From an uncultured Spirochaetales bacterium (lineage in GTDB: Bacteria > Spirochaetota > Spirochaetia > Sphaerochaetales > Sphaerochaetaceae): DNA of 64,000 bases. Positions 54,882 to 63,092 of the stretch are shown in pieces. The stretch is taken from the NCBI GenBank assembly GCA_949293335.1, contig CASFDA010000029.1, positions 91,192 through 155,191 on the forward strand, given 5' to 3'. The first letter of the stretch is position 1, and each line of letters starts with the position of its first letter. Position numbers and translations under genes: made by a program. Below the pieces are notes generated by a model. That model saw only the letters and a list, made by a program, of their open reading frames with translations, had not been told where the DNA came from and did no database searches.

Positions 54882-55572
54882 CTTTTCTCGCCTCCAGAAG
54901 GACAGACAGCAAATTCAGATAAGGAGTACTTACCGAATGCCGTGAAGCAAATGATATTACGGAAGAAAGGACATACTTTTCCTTTGCAATCACGCACACT
55001 TCATCATAGTGATCCACAATGTGAGACAGCATCCCTTCTATATCTTTCTGGACTATCTGATATCCGAGGTAAGACGAGAGCAGACGGAATTCAGAAGAGA
55101 TCATCCTGAAGAGTCTCGAGAACGACTGGAAGTGGGAAAGGAGAGAAATGCGGGCATCCAGTATAAGTGAAATCAGGGAAAGCCCCAGAGACGAGAGAAT
55201 ATAGAGCGAACGATCTTTCTCCACATCATCACTCTCCTCTATCCTGATTGTCCCCAATATTCCTTCAAGCATTTCTTTCTTCCCCTTTTCCACAACAACA
55301 GATAGGCTATCTGGAGAAAAAAAAGAGAAAGCGTCATCATCCTCAGACACAGGTCCTTTGACAAAACCATATGATGCTCCATCACAACGGACAGGCAACA
55401 GAGAAAGATCATAGACAGGTATTCCCTTCTTCACTTCATTTGCCCTCGCGTCAGGCGAGAACATGATCAGACACTCCGTCCTCATTGAAAGAGGCTCTAT
55501 CATGATGGAGTTTCCTACATTATGTGTAAAGAGAGATGTTATCCTTGCGCTTCCCAGAAAAGAAACAACCAT
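54862..55572 (-). CDS. Unassigned protein, weakly ketopantoate-reductase-like
   Basis: 236 residues, no signal peptide. The C-terminal ~100 residues are helical and end with SFASRHSVSTPYLNLLSVLL. This recalls the PanE/ApbA C-terminal domain (…GIPTPxNxxLYxLV). The N-terminus MVVSFLGSARITSLF lacks the GxGxxG nucleotide motif, so NADPH binding is doubtful. It may be a diverged family member or something else. It precedes the DprA-like gene with an overlap (20 bp), indicating linked expression. Confidence 0.4.
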   Translation of the reverse strand: MVVSFLGSARITSLFTHNVGNSIMIEPLSMRTECLIMFSPDARANEVKKGIPVYDLSLLPVRCDGASYGFVKGPVSEDDDAFSFFSPDSLSVVVEKGKKEMLEGILGTIRIEESDDVEKDRSLYILSSLGLSLISLILDARISLLSHFQSFSRLFRMISSEFRLLSSYLGYQIVQKDIEGMLSHIVDHYDEVCVIAKEKYVLSSVISFASRHSVSTPYLNLLSVLLEARKDVVRFS

Positions 55573-55726
55573 GATCAGATTTTACTTTTCCAATAGCCCG
55601 TTATGCAACAAATTACAGAGGAAAAACACATGACATGCCTATATATTATTCTTATTTAGGAATATATATATGCTTTTAATTCTAAACTAACATTAAAATC
55701 ACCGGCCAAGAATAAATTTTAACGAT

Positions 55727-56095
55727 TCAATCTTCAGTGGGACAGGAGACTTCGACCATTTTTTCTATCATGTGGTGCAGCAAATCGGCATCTACAGTGC
55801 CCGCTGCTCTGTAGTATACTTCCTTGCCTCTCCGTCTGCTTTCTATAAGCGAACATGACTTCAATATTCTCAGATGATGAGAGACAGCAGGACTGGACAT
55901 ACCCATGATCGCGCTGAGATTCATGACGCACTCCTCAATATGGCACAAAAGCCAGAATATCCTTATGCGCGTCGGATCAGAGAGGATACGGAACATGTCA
56001 GAGACAATCTGGAAATCCTTGTCAGAAGGCATATGCTCCTCAAGAAGTTTCACTTTCCCCAATTCGTCGTGATCATGTGGAAGTTCTATCTTCAT
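55727..56095 (-). CDS. ArsR/SmtB-family metal-responsive repressor
   Basis: 122 residues from the ATG at 56095, preceded by GGGAGGGG. A longer frame to 56146 is rejected. Winged-helix: VSDMFRILSDPTRIRIFWLL, then LSAIMGMSSPAVSHHLRIL (recognition helix) and SRRRGKEVYYRAA. Possible metal ligands are the N-terminal HDHDE, Cys in CHIEECVMN, and the C-terminal DADLLHH ... CP segment. A zinc/cadmium sensor is most likely given the divergent P1B-ATPase. It should repress that operon through the inverted repeat at 56186. Confidence 0.9.
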   Translation of the reverse strand: MKIELPHDHDELGKVKLLEEHMPSDKDFQIVSDMFRILSDPTRIRIFWLLCHIEECVMNLSAIMGMSSPAVSHHLRILKSCSLIESRRRGKEVYYRAAGTVDADLLHHMIEKMVEVSCPTED

Positions 56096-56185
56096 CTTCC
56101 CCTCCCTCTCTGGATAGAAGATAGCACTTGAGCTGAAAGTTGACAAATGTTGTTGACGTGGAGGAAGGAAAGGTATAGATTACAA

Positions 56186-56209
56186 TTAAACAGATGCTTA
56201 ATCGTTTAA
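56186..56209 (+). promoter_or_regulatory. Candidate ArsR-family operator
   Basis: TTAAAC-A-GAT and ATC-GTTTAA form an inverted repeat with a five-base centre, typical of SmtB/ArsR sites. It lies just downstream of a TTGACG (56153-56158) / TAGATT (56176-56181) promoter-like pair, between the divergent arsR and metal-efflux genes. Confidence 0.5.
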
Positions 56210-56222
56210 ATGGAGGCAGGAT

Positions 56223-56441
56223 ATGACAAAGACCTACAACATTGATGTGGACTGTGCATCATGTGCAATGAAAATGGAAGATGCGGCAAAAAAGACCACA
56301 GGGGTCAAGGATGCAATCGTAAACTTCATGGCGCTGAAGATGAAGATCGAGTTCGAAGAAGGAGCTGACGATAAGAAAGTCATTCAGGAAGTCAGAAAGA
56401 ACTGCAAGAAGGTGGAACGAGACGCGGAGGTCTATGTATGA
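56223..56441 (+). CDS. Small heavy-metal-associated (HMA) protein
   Basis: 72 residues with the ferredoxin-like HMA fold and the metal-binding CxxC in DVDCASCAMKMEDAAKK (~residues 11-14). It would act as a soluble metal chaperone, or as the detached N-terminal metal-binding domain for the P-type ATPase next door. The GGAGG before the ATG is good. Its stop overlaps the ATPase start (ATGA). The order HMA, ATPase, with a divergent ArsR, is the usual Zn/Cd resistance layout. Confidence 0.92.
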   Translation: MTKTYNIDVDCASCAMKMEDAAKKTTGVKDAIVNFMALKMKIEFEEGADDKKVIQEVRKNCKKVERDAEVYV

Positions 56442-58315
56442 ACAGAAAGCAGAAAGTGATGCTTTCAAGGATAATAATCTCTTTCACGCTTCTTGTTATT
56501 CTCAACTTCGTTCCTGCTAGAGGATACACAAAGACACTGCTGTTCCTGATTCCATATCTTGTCATTGGATATGATATTCTCAGAAAAGCAATCCTAGGGC
56601 TATTCAGCGGTTCTCTTCTGGATGAGAACTTCCTCATGGCACTCGCAACTGTCGGGGCATTCATAATCGCAATCTCCTCAACTGGCGATTACAATGAAGC
56701 GGTTGCTGTAATGCTGTTCTATCAGATTGGGGAACTTTTCCAGAGCTACGCTGTCGGGAAAAGCAGAAAGAACATATCAGCGCTGATGGATATCAGGCCA
56801 GACTATGCGAACCTCGAAAAGAAGGGAAAAATCGAGAAGGTAGATCCTGACACTGTTCCTGTAGGGAGCATCATCGTTGTCAGGCCGGGAGAGAAAATAC
56901 CGATCGACGGAAAAATAATCGAGGGAAAGAGCAGCCTGAACCTGAGTGCACTCACAGGAGAGAGCATACCAGCAGATGTCAAAGAAGGGGATGAAGTTAC
57001 AAGCGGTTCTGTCAACATGACCGGACTGTTGAGAATAGAAACAGAGAAAGAGTTCGGCGAGTCGACTGTGTCAAAGATCCTTGATCTTGTGGAGAATGCA
57101 AGCTCCAGAAAGTCAAAGAGCGAGGCTTTCATAACGAAATTCGCCCGTATATATACTCCTGCTGTCACAGTCAGTGCAATCCTTCTTGCTCTGATACCAC
57201 CAATTGCAAACATATTGATTCTAGAAAGCAATCCACAATGGATGACATGGATATACAGGGCCCTTACATTTCTTGTAATAAGCTGTCCGTGCGCTCTTGT
57301 CATAAGTATCCCCCTCAGTTTCTTTGCGGGAATAGGAGGAGCAAGCAAAGAAGGAATCCTTATAAAAGGGTCAAATTTTCTCGAAGCACTCTCAAAAGTG
57401 AGGACTATTGTCTTTGATAAGACAGGAACACTTACTAAAGGTGTATTCATTGTGAACGGGATACATCACAGTACTATTGAGAATGAAAGGCTTCTCGAAT
57501 ACGCGGCATATGCAGAGAGCGCTTCAAGCCATCCGATTGCAAGAAGCATCATTTCTTACTATGGAAAAGATATCGATGAGAAGAGAATCGGAAAAATCGA
57601 GGAATTCGGAGGAAACGGAGTCATCGCTATAGTCGATGGGCATGAAGTTGCCTGCGGGAACAGCAAGTTGATGGATAAAATCAGCACTCCTTATATTAAC
57701 TGCCACTCAATTGGAACAATAGTTCATGTGGCTATCGACAGGAAATACGCGGGACACATTCTGATTTCCGATGTAATAAAGCCAACATCAAAAGAGGCGA
57801 TCAGGAATCTGAAGAAAGTCGGTGTGGAAAAGACTGTCATGCTGACAGGTGACAGAGAAGAAGTCGCTTCAAAAGTTGCCAGCGATCTTGGACTTGATGA
57901 ATACTACAGCCAGCTCCTTCCTGCAGACAAAGTAGACAAGGTAGAGACTCTGATGGAAAAGAAAGAAGGGCTTCTCGCTTTTGCTGGCGATGGAGTCAAC
58001 GATGCGCCGGTACTGTCGAGGTCGGACATAGGAATCGCAATGGGAGCCCTGGGCTCAGATGCTGCGATAGAAGCATCTGACGTGGTCCTCATGGATGACG
58101 ACCCACAAAAGATCCCCAAAGCGATAAAGATAGCTAAAAAGTGCATGCGTATCGTCTATGAGAATATAGTATTCGCCATAGCTGTGAAATTCATATGCCT
58201 GATACTAGGAGCTTTCGGCATTGCGAACATGTGGCTTGCAATCTTTGCAGACGTGGGGGTAATGGTGATCGCAGTCATCAATTCAATAAGAGCTCTAATG
58301 GTGAAGGATCTATGA
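56438..58315 (+). CDS. P1B-type metal-efflux ATPase (Zn2+/Cd2+/Pb2+)
   Basis: 625 residues. The actuator domain has SALTGESIPADV (TGE). The transmembrane CPC motif is in VISCPCALVISIPLSF, the phosphorylation site is VFDKTGTLTKG, and the ATP-binding part has SHPIARS and GDGVNDAPVL. The last helix has DVGVMVIAVINSIRAL. This aspartate, with CPC, is the P1B-2 signature shared with ZntA/CadA, so Zn2+, Cd2+ or Pb2+ export is predicted. The usual N-terminal HMA domain is absent here and is encoded by the overlapping upstream gene. Confidence 0.94.
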   Translation: MNRKQKVMLSRIIISFTLLVILNFVPARGYTKTLLFLIPYLVIGYDILRKAILGLFSGSLLDENFLMALATVGAFIIAISSTGDYNEAVAVMLFYQIGELFQSYAVGKSRKNISALMDIRPDYANLEKKGKIEKVDPDTVPVGSIIVVRPGEKIPIDGKIIEGKSSLNLSALTGESIPADVKEGDEVTSGSVNMTGLLRIETEKEFGESTVSKILDLVENASSRKSKSEAFITKFARIYTPAVTVSAILLALIPPIANILILESNPQWMTWIYRALTFLVISCPCALVISIPLSFFAGIGGASKEGILIKGSNFLEALSKVRTIVFDKTGTLTKGVFIVNGIHHSTIENERLLEYAAYAESASSHPIARSIISYYGKDIDEKRIGKIEEFGGNGVIAIVDGHEVACGNSKLMDKISTPYINCHSIGTIVHVAIDRKYAGHILISDVIKPTSKEAIRNLKKVGVEKTVMLTGDREEVASKVASDLGLDEYYSQLLPADKVDKVETLMEKKEGLLAFAGDGVNDAPVLSRSDIGIAMGALGSDAAIEASDVVLMDDDPQKIPKAIKIAKKCMRIVYENIVFAIAVKFICLILGAFGIANMWLAIFADVGVMVIAVINSIRALMVKDL

Positions 58316-58319
58316 AATG

Positions 58320-58338
58320 TGCCGGGAAAATCCCGGCA
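58320..58338. terminator. Hairpin between the P-type ATPase and the Ntn hydrolase
   Basis: TGCCGGGA/TCCCGGCA with a three-base AAA centre. There is no T-run, so it is either a weak terminator or a transcript-end hairpin for both convergent genes. Confidence 0.5.
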
Positions 58339-58346
58339 TATCTATC

Positions 58347-59414
58347 TCATATGACGTGAAGAATATCATCAGCAGTTGGTATCGGATAATAAGCTATCGA
58401 CTCACCTTCAGGCATTGCAAGGAGAGCCTTCTCCACATTGTATGCGTTTATCCTTCTGTTCTCTGCTGGTGAAAAATAATATGTTTCAGACTCTGAGCAC
58501 ATGACCGCCGTGCAGAGTGTCCTCTCATATTCATCATGATCCGCATCCTCTTTGAGCATACCTTCAGGCACATTCACGACAGAGAATATGTTGAACATCC
58601 GTGTCACGCCATCTACTTCATTGCTTCCCAGAGGCGAGAATTCTTTTGCAAATGCAAGCCGGACAAAACGTGAAGGAGAGGAATAGCTTCCCGGGAGACC
58701 AAAACTTCCTCCGGTTCCAACTCCGAATGCAGAAAATTCCTTTCCAAGAATATCAACAGGAGGTGTATCTAGATTAGAGATCGCCACATAGTTCTTCAGA
58801 TTCGTCACCTGCCAATTGTAATCAGGTGCGTTGGCCATCACCCCGATCGTATTGCGATGAACAGTTATACCGCCTTCATCAGGCTCAATTATGATAGCCT
58901 CTCCTGTCCTGTCCGAGAAAAGGTAATGCACAGACATGTGAGCGCCGAAGATCTCCTCTCCAGTCAGATTCAGAGTCTCGACTTTTTTCTCAACTTCATC
59001 CAGAGTCTTGCATGTTCCGAGCATATAAGGAATGAAGAAAGCAGGATGGAGATCGAGATTTCCTTCTCCCTTATTTGTATCGTAGTATCCATAGCCAGGG
59101 AAGTTCTGCAATGTTCCCATCAGGCCTTCCTCATTTATGGCATCTGTAAAGATTGGAGAGGCAGAACCTAAGATCGCATTACCTACAAAACCATATTCCA
59201 TCACGACCTTCTCGCCATTTCCAGATGGAGAGGTCTCAAGTTCATACCCCGGGGCGATGACAGTGATCCTATTTCCCTCCAATGTACCGAACATATCATA
59301 CGTCCGTCCAAGCAGATGGAGTCCATCTGCTGTTTGCCAAGAGAAGCCTGAACAGCAGAATAATGGGGAAACTGCAATAAGCAAGGCAATCATGACAGCC
59401 AGAAGTCTCTTCAT
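58347..59414 (-). CDS. Secreted choloylglycine hydrolase / penicillin V acylase-type Ntn hydrolase
   Basis: 355 residues. The N-terminal signal MKRLLAVMIALLIAVSPLFC would be removed to expose Cys21 in CSGFSWQTADGLHLLGRTYDM. An N-terminal Cys nucleophile followed by GRTYD is the choloylglycine hydrolase pattern. Later conserved positions are NEEGL, VMANAPDYNWQ and SPSRFVRLAF. Substrates for such enzymes include conjugated bile salts, penicillin V or acyl-homoserine lactones, and the sequence does not decide. Export to the periplasm or surface is predicted, unlike cytosolic bile-salt hydrolases of lactobacilli. It faces away from purU. Confidence 0.85.
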   Translation of the reverse strand: MKRLLAVMIALLIAVSPLFCCSGFSWQTADGLHLLGRTYDMFGTLEGNRITVIAPGYELETSPSGNGEKVVMEYGFVGNAILGSASPIFTDAINEEGLMGTLQNFPGYGYYDTNKGEGNLDLHPAFFIPYMLGTCKTLDEVEKKVETLNLTGEEIFGAHMSVHYLFSDRTGEAIIIEPDEGGITVHRNTIGVMANAPDYNWQVTNLKNYVAISNLDTPPVDILGKEFSAFGVGTGGSFGLPGSYSSPSRFVRLAFAKEFSPLGSNEVDGVTRMFNIFSVVNVPEGMLKEDADHDEYERTLCTAVMCSESETYYFSPAENRRINAYNVEKALLAMPEGESIAYYPIPTADDILHVI

Positions 59415-59510
59415 ACCTTTCTCCTCCTTAATTTCAATTCTACTTCATTATGATATGTTTTCGTATTTCAACTTAAAAATTAATTTCTGCTCATTTGTCC
59501 TTATTTAACA

Positions 59511-59524
59511 CCATGACGTCATGG
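59511..59524. promoter_or_regulatory. Perfect palindrome upstream of purU
   Basis: CCATGACGTCATGG, a 14-bp perfect palindrome, in the divergent region between the Ntn hydrolase and purU, about 100 bp before the purU ATG. It is a possible binding site for a dimeric regulator. Confidence 0.35.
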
Positions 59525-59622
59525 CAGGAAGCGGGACGAAGAAAAGTACAAGATGGCAGAATGGAGTGTTCACTATACCTGTTGTAATATATGCTAGATT
59601 ATTATCCTTAGAAGGAGAAAAG

Positions 59623-60480
59623 ATGACAAAAGCAATATTCCTCATCCAGACAGAAGACAAGAAGGGACTCCTTGCTTCAGTAGTAGATTTCTTCTACAGC
59701 AAAAGTTTCAACATCCTTCATTGCCAACAGCATACTGATAGTTATGAAAAACGGTTTTTCATGCGTATAGAGCTAGATGCATCGGATATGAGCATGACGA
59801 GAAAAGAACTCTATGACTCATTCAATGATCTTGCAACTGAACTGGGGCTTGAATGGTCCCTCCACTGGACTGACTACAAAATGCGGGTTGCTATCCTTGT
59901 TTCCAAGACAAGCCATTGTTTATATGATCTCATTTCACGTCAGCTCGAGGGAGAGCTTGACTGCGAGATACCTTTGATAATCTCAAACCATCCTGATATG
60001 GAGAAAGTTGCAAACCAATTCCGCATTCCATACTACTATTTCCCTGTCGGCGATGATAAGAAAGCGCAAGAAGGAAAGATAAGGGAACTACTCAAGCGTT
60101 TCGACATTGACCTCGTAGTCCTTGCACGTTATATGCAGATACTATCATCAGAATTTACCGAGGAATGGAAAGGAAAGATCATAAACATACATCACGCGTT
60201 CCTTCCTGCATTCCAGGGTGCAAACCCATATATGAGGGCCTATACAAGAGGCGTGAAGATGATAGGTGCAACTGCTCATTACGCCTCTGAAGACCTCGAT
60301 CAGGGGCCGATCATCGAGCAGGATGTAGTACGCGTAAACCATGAACTGACGCCAAATGGACTCAAAGAGGTTGGCAAAGATTGTGAGAAGAGAGTCCTTG
60401 CTTCCGCAGTAAAAGCACATCTTGAACACAGGATCATCATCTATAGGAACAGGACGATAGTATTCGCGGTTGAAAGGTAA
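59623..60480 (+). CDS. purU: Formyltetrahydrofolate deformylase
   Basis: Releases formate from 10-formyl-THF, balancing one-carbon pools and supplying formate. 285 residues from the ATG at 59623 (AAGGAGA upstream); the longer frame is rejected. The N-terminal ACT domain (TEDKKGLLASVVDFFYSKSF) is followed by the formyltransferase fold, with LARYMQILSSEF, INIHHAFLPAFQGANPY (catalytic Asn/His) and TAHYASEDLDQGPIIEQD (catalytic Asp). The HHAFLP motif is the hydrolase type. It is convergent with the large lipoprotein gene. Confidence 0.95.
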   Translation: MTKAIFLIQTEDKKGLLASVVDFFYSKSFNILHCQQHTDSYEKRFFMRIELDASDMSMTRKELYDSFNDLATELGLEWSLHWTDYKMRVAILVSKTSHCLYDLISRQLEGELDCEIPLIISNHPDMEKVANQFRIPYYYFPVGDDKKAQEGKIRELLKRFDIDLVVLARYMQILSSEFTEEWKGKIINIHHAFLPAFQGANPYMRAYTRGVKMIGATAHYASEDLDQGPIIEQDVVRVNHELTPNGLKEVGKDCEKRVLASAVKAHLEHRIIIYRNRTIVFAVER

Positions 60481-60489
60481 ATAATGAAT

Positions 60490-60515
60490 GGCCCATCCCG
60501 TCTGAGGGATGAGCC
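60490..60515. terminator. Stem-loop between purU and the lipoprotein gene
   Basis: GGCCCATCCC pairs with GGGATGAGCC (one mismatch) around a six-base loop. It lies just after purU and before the stop of the convergent gene. Confidence 0.55.
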
Positions 60516-60524
60516 TGAGATGAT

Positions 60525-62135
60525 TCAATTAATACTGGTTTCCTCTTCAACAGAGAGCCTGTAAACTGTATAGTCGACAATAAAATCGGCAGCAACTGGA
60601 TAGTTTTCATGAACCTCTTCCAGCCTGCTTCCATCCACAATCGACAAAATACTGTTCATAGTAGCATCATCAATGTCAAAAGTCGTATCACGATCACTTT
60701 CCGGCAGATGGTCGATGGCTGCAATGTAATCATCTTCCAAGCTGTAAGTACCTTTATAAGTGAAATCTGTATTTCTCATTATGTACTTCACACCACCACC
60801 GTACGTATTGTTGAACTGATATACGAATATAGCCATGGGAGATGCAACTTCACTCTTTCCATAAGTCACAGAAGAATCTGAGAGAGTGAGTGTAGAATTG
60901 AGGGAACTGTGAATCGGGAAAACGCTAAAGTTGTTACTGTCCCCTGAATTATCTGAAATACATTCAATTCTAGCGTTCCTGATATCCACGTCCACATTCG
61001 CAGATCCGTTCCTTACATAGATTGCACACCAGCCTTTGAGGAATGAATCTGAAATATTGACAGAACTTCTCGTCTCTTCGTTTCCGCAGTCATTGATAAA
61101 TATCGGGTAATGATTTTTGACTGCTGTGATTTCAGAGTTTGCTATATCCAGATCGATCTGATCTATCTTGTTGAGAAGGACGTTGATCGTTGAGATGGAT
61201 GGATCAACATTCCCCCTGATCTCTGAATCATGCAGAGTCAAGGACAAAGAATCGAGGTACTCATACTCTACCCCAGTTGTAGAATACTTGTTATTGACAA
61301 CAATACCACCTGTCCTTCCATATGAACCACCACGAGCATACGATGCGCCCACATCTGAGTTTGATAAATCTATGACGGAATCATTTACTTCAATTGCAAC
61401 TGGACTTGCGTCAGCGCCAGATGAAAGTGATATTTCGATTCCATATGCTGCTCCCTGTGGAATAATACTCGAATTGTTTACACTCAGCTCAAATCCCCCT
61501 GTTTGCGAAAAGACAAGGCCCATTCCTCCTGTAGTGTTGCTATCACTACTATCATTTGTGAGTGTCATGTTCTCGAGACTAAGAGAAGAATCTTTTGCCA
61601 TTACAATCCTTCCAGAAATCGTTGCGTTCGCAATCGAGCTATTTATTCCAGAAAGCAGAAGACTATCTCCTTCATTCAGTGTAACGTTCTCTTCTATTGT
61701 TCCAATAATGAATATCTTATTCTCTCCTGATGATTCTTCAAGCGCCTTTGCGATTGTGGCATAAGGAGAAGCAAGAGAACCATCTCCAGTGCTATCATCT
61801 CCAGATGAAGATACTACCAAATAGTCTGAATTCTCATCATATGTCCATAGTGCATAGAGAGTCACATCACTATTCAAAAGGCCATTCCATGATGTTATAG
61901 CACTTCCTCCTTCATCATATGACCAGCCAGAGAAGACAAGCCCATCCCTTTGAGGATTTGATACAGGTTCTACAAGAAGAGCACTCTTTCTTGTATCATA
62001 CACAGCACCTTGATCCATATAGGTAATCGCAGGTAGTGTTTCCTCGATTTCATCAAGCACAGATCCATCAGGTATAAGAGAGCATGACGCGAGGACCAGA
62101 ATCATTATAGAAATCAATGTAAATATTCTCTTCAT
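60525..62135 (-). CDS. Surface lipoprotein: InlB-type repeat plus parallel beta-helix
   Basis: 536 residues from the ATG at 62135. Lipobox L-A-S-C in TLISIMILVLASCSLIPD. After a short linker, residues ~45-100 form one Listeria-Bacteroides (InlB-B) repeat (GLVFSGWSYDEGG, SDVTLYALWT). The DDSTGDGSLASPYATIAKAL motif then introduces a right-handed beta-helix of Ser/Asn/Gly-rich turns (~120-480), as in many DUF1565-type adhesins or polysaccharide-binding proteins. No catalytic motif is seen. It may contact host or glycan surfaces. Confidence 0.75.
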   Translation of the reverse strand: MKRIFTLISIMILVLASCSLIPDGSVLDEIEETLPAITYMDQGAVYDTRKSALLVEPVSNPQRDGLVFSGWSYDEGGSAITSWNGLLNSDVTLYALWTYDENSDYLVVSSSGDDSTGDGSLASPYATIAKALEESSGENKIFIIGTIEENVTLNEGDSLLLSGINSSIANATISGRIVMAKDSSLSLENMTLTNDSSDSNTTGGMGLVFSQTGGFELSVNNSSIIPQGAAYGIEISLSSGADASPVAIEVNDSVIDLSNSDVGASYARGGSYGRTGGIVVNNKYSTTGVEYEYLDSLSLTLHDSEIRGNVDPSISTINVLLNKIDQIDLDIANSEITAVKNHYPIFINDCGNEETRSSVNISDSFLKGWCAIYVRNGSANVDVDIRNARIECISDNSGDSNNFSVFPIHSSLNSTLTLSDSSVTYGKSEVASPMAIFVYQFNNTYGGGVKYIMRNTDFTYKGTYSLEDDYIAAIDHLPESDRDTTFDIDDATMNSILSIVDGSRLEEVHENYPVAADFIVDYTVYRLSVEEETSIN

Positions 62136-62151
62136 ACAGCATTCCCCCTTT

Positions 62152-62724
62152 CTAGAAGACAAACTTCAGTCCTACGTTCACGGGGCTGATGTGATATGCG
62201 ATGTCAAGGTCACTGGTATTTCCCCTGATTGTGAAAAGTAGTTCGTGCTGTGTTTCAAGAAAAACAAGAATGTGTTCAGATGCAGCAATTTCCGCCGCAA
62301 CAGCGACTCTTGCTGCAGGCCCGATGCTTGCCATATTTCCCTTGAAGAGCCAATATGCACCTCCTGAAAGTGTAATTGGAAAGCTTACTATTCCACACTT
62401 TGGAATAAATGCAACATCTATGTAAACAGGGAGAGTGAACATATAGTCGTCAGTATAGGAGTTTTCAATATTCTCAAAACCTGCACTTGCTCCTATCTCA
62501 AGCCAATCCAGAGGCGCATAGGAAAACGCAAGATCTGCTCTCCACTCGCTCTCGCCCATAAGGAGAGGATAGTTTTTATCCTCTTGCCAGTCCAAACTGC
62601 TTCTATACTGTGCAAAGTGCAGATTCACCCCGCCACTTACTGAAAGTGCGAAGTCACCGGATGAGGCAAATAAAGCACCCCCTCCCAGTAAAAACAGCAG
62701 GAATATTGCCATCAGTTTTCTCAT
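62152..62724 (-). CDS. Exported protein, probable outer-membrane beta-barrel
   Basis: 190 residues: signal MRKLMAIFLLFLLGGGALFA, then amphipathic strands (FALSVSGGVNLHFAQYRSS, WLEIGASAGFENIENSY, FPITLSGGAYWLF) finishing with NVGLKFVF. A terminal phenylalanine after alternating residues is the classic outer-membrane barrel signal. No named family was recognised. It lies 16 bp upstream of the InlB-repeat lipoprotein gene on the same strand, so the two are probably co-expressed. Confidence 0.68.
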   Translation of the reverse strand: MRKLMAIFLLFLLGGGALFASSGDFALSVSGGVNLHFAQYRSSLDWQEDKNYPLLMGESEWRADLAFSYAPLDWLEIGASAGFENIENSYTDDYMFTLPVYIDVAFIPKCGIVSFPITLSGGAYWLFKGNMASIGPAARVAVAAEIAASEHILVFLETQHELLFTIRGNTSDLDIAYHISPVNVGLKFVF

Positions 62725-63092
62725 GACAATCCTCCTTGTAGTATTAAAATGAAAAAGGCATCTTGCCTCGGTTCAGTTAAATTTTACCATTCCACATTTG
62801 ATTAAAAAACTTTTTTGTTAAAAACTTGATAACGCTGAGAATTAGGAAAGAATCTCAGCTGTTGGAAATGAATAGTACTCAACTGACTTCAGTTGGGATG
62901 GGATAAGTTTTAACGGTTTTAGACAACGATGATAAAATATTTGCCATCCTTATTCGTCGGTCGAATATAGTCTAAAGGATCAGATAAAGAAACTTGCATT
63001 CAACTTCTATGCAAAAGGCGTTTTCTGCAAATCTAATTATATCAAAAAGGAGGACGTTTCCGCCATCCTCGATAATAGTTCGATAAATCAGT
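62725..63092. other. Gene-free stretch with two hairpins and a coding remnant
   Basis: GCTGAGA (62834-62840) pairs with TCTCAGC (62853-62859). CAACTGA-CT-TCAGTTG (62880-62895) is a perfect second hairpin. A start-less plus-strand frame runs from about 62949 to a stop at 63100 (SLKDQIKKLAFNFYAKGVF, then YIKKEDVSAILDNS). It looks like the tail of a lost gene of unknown family. Confidence 0.4.
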
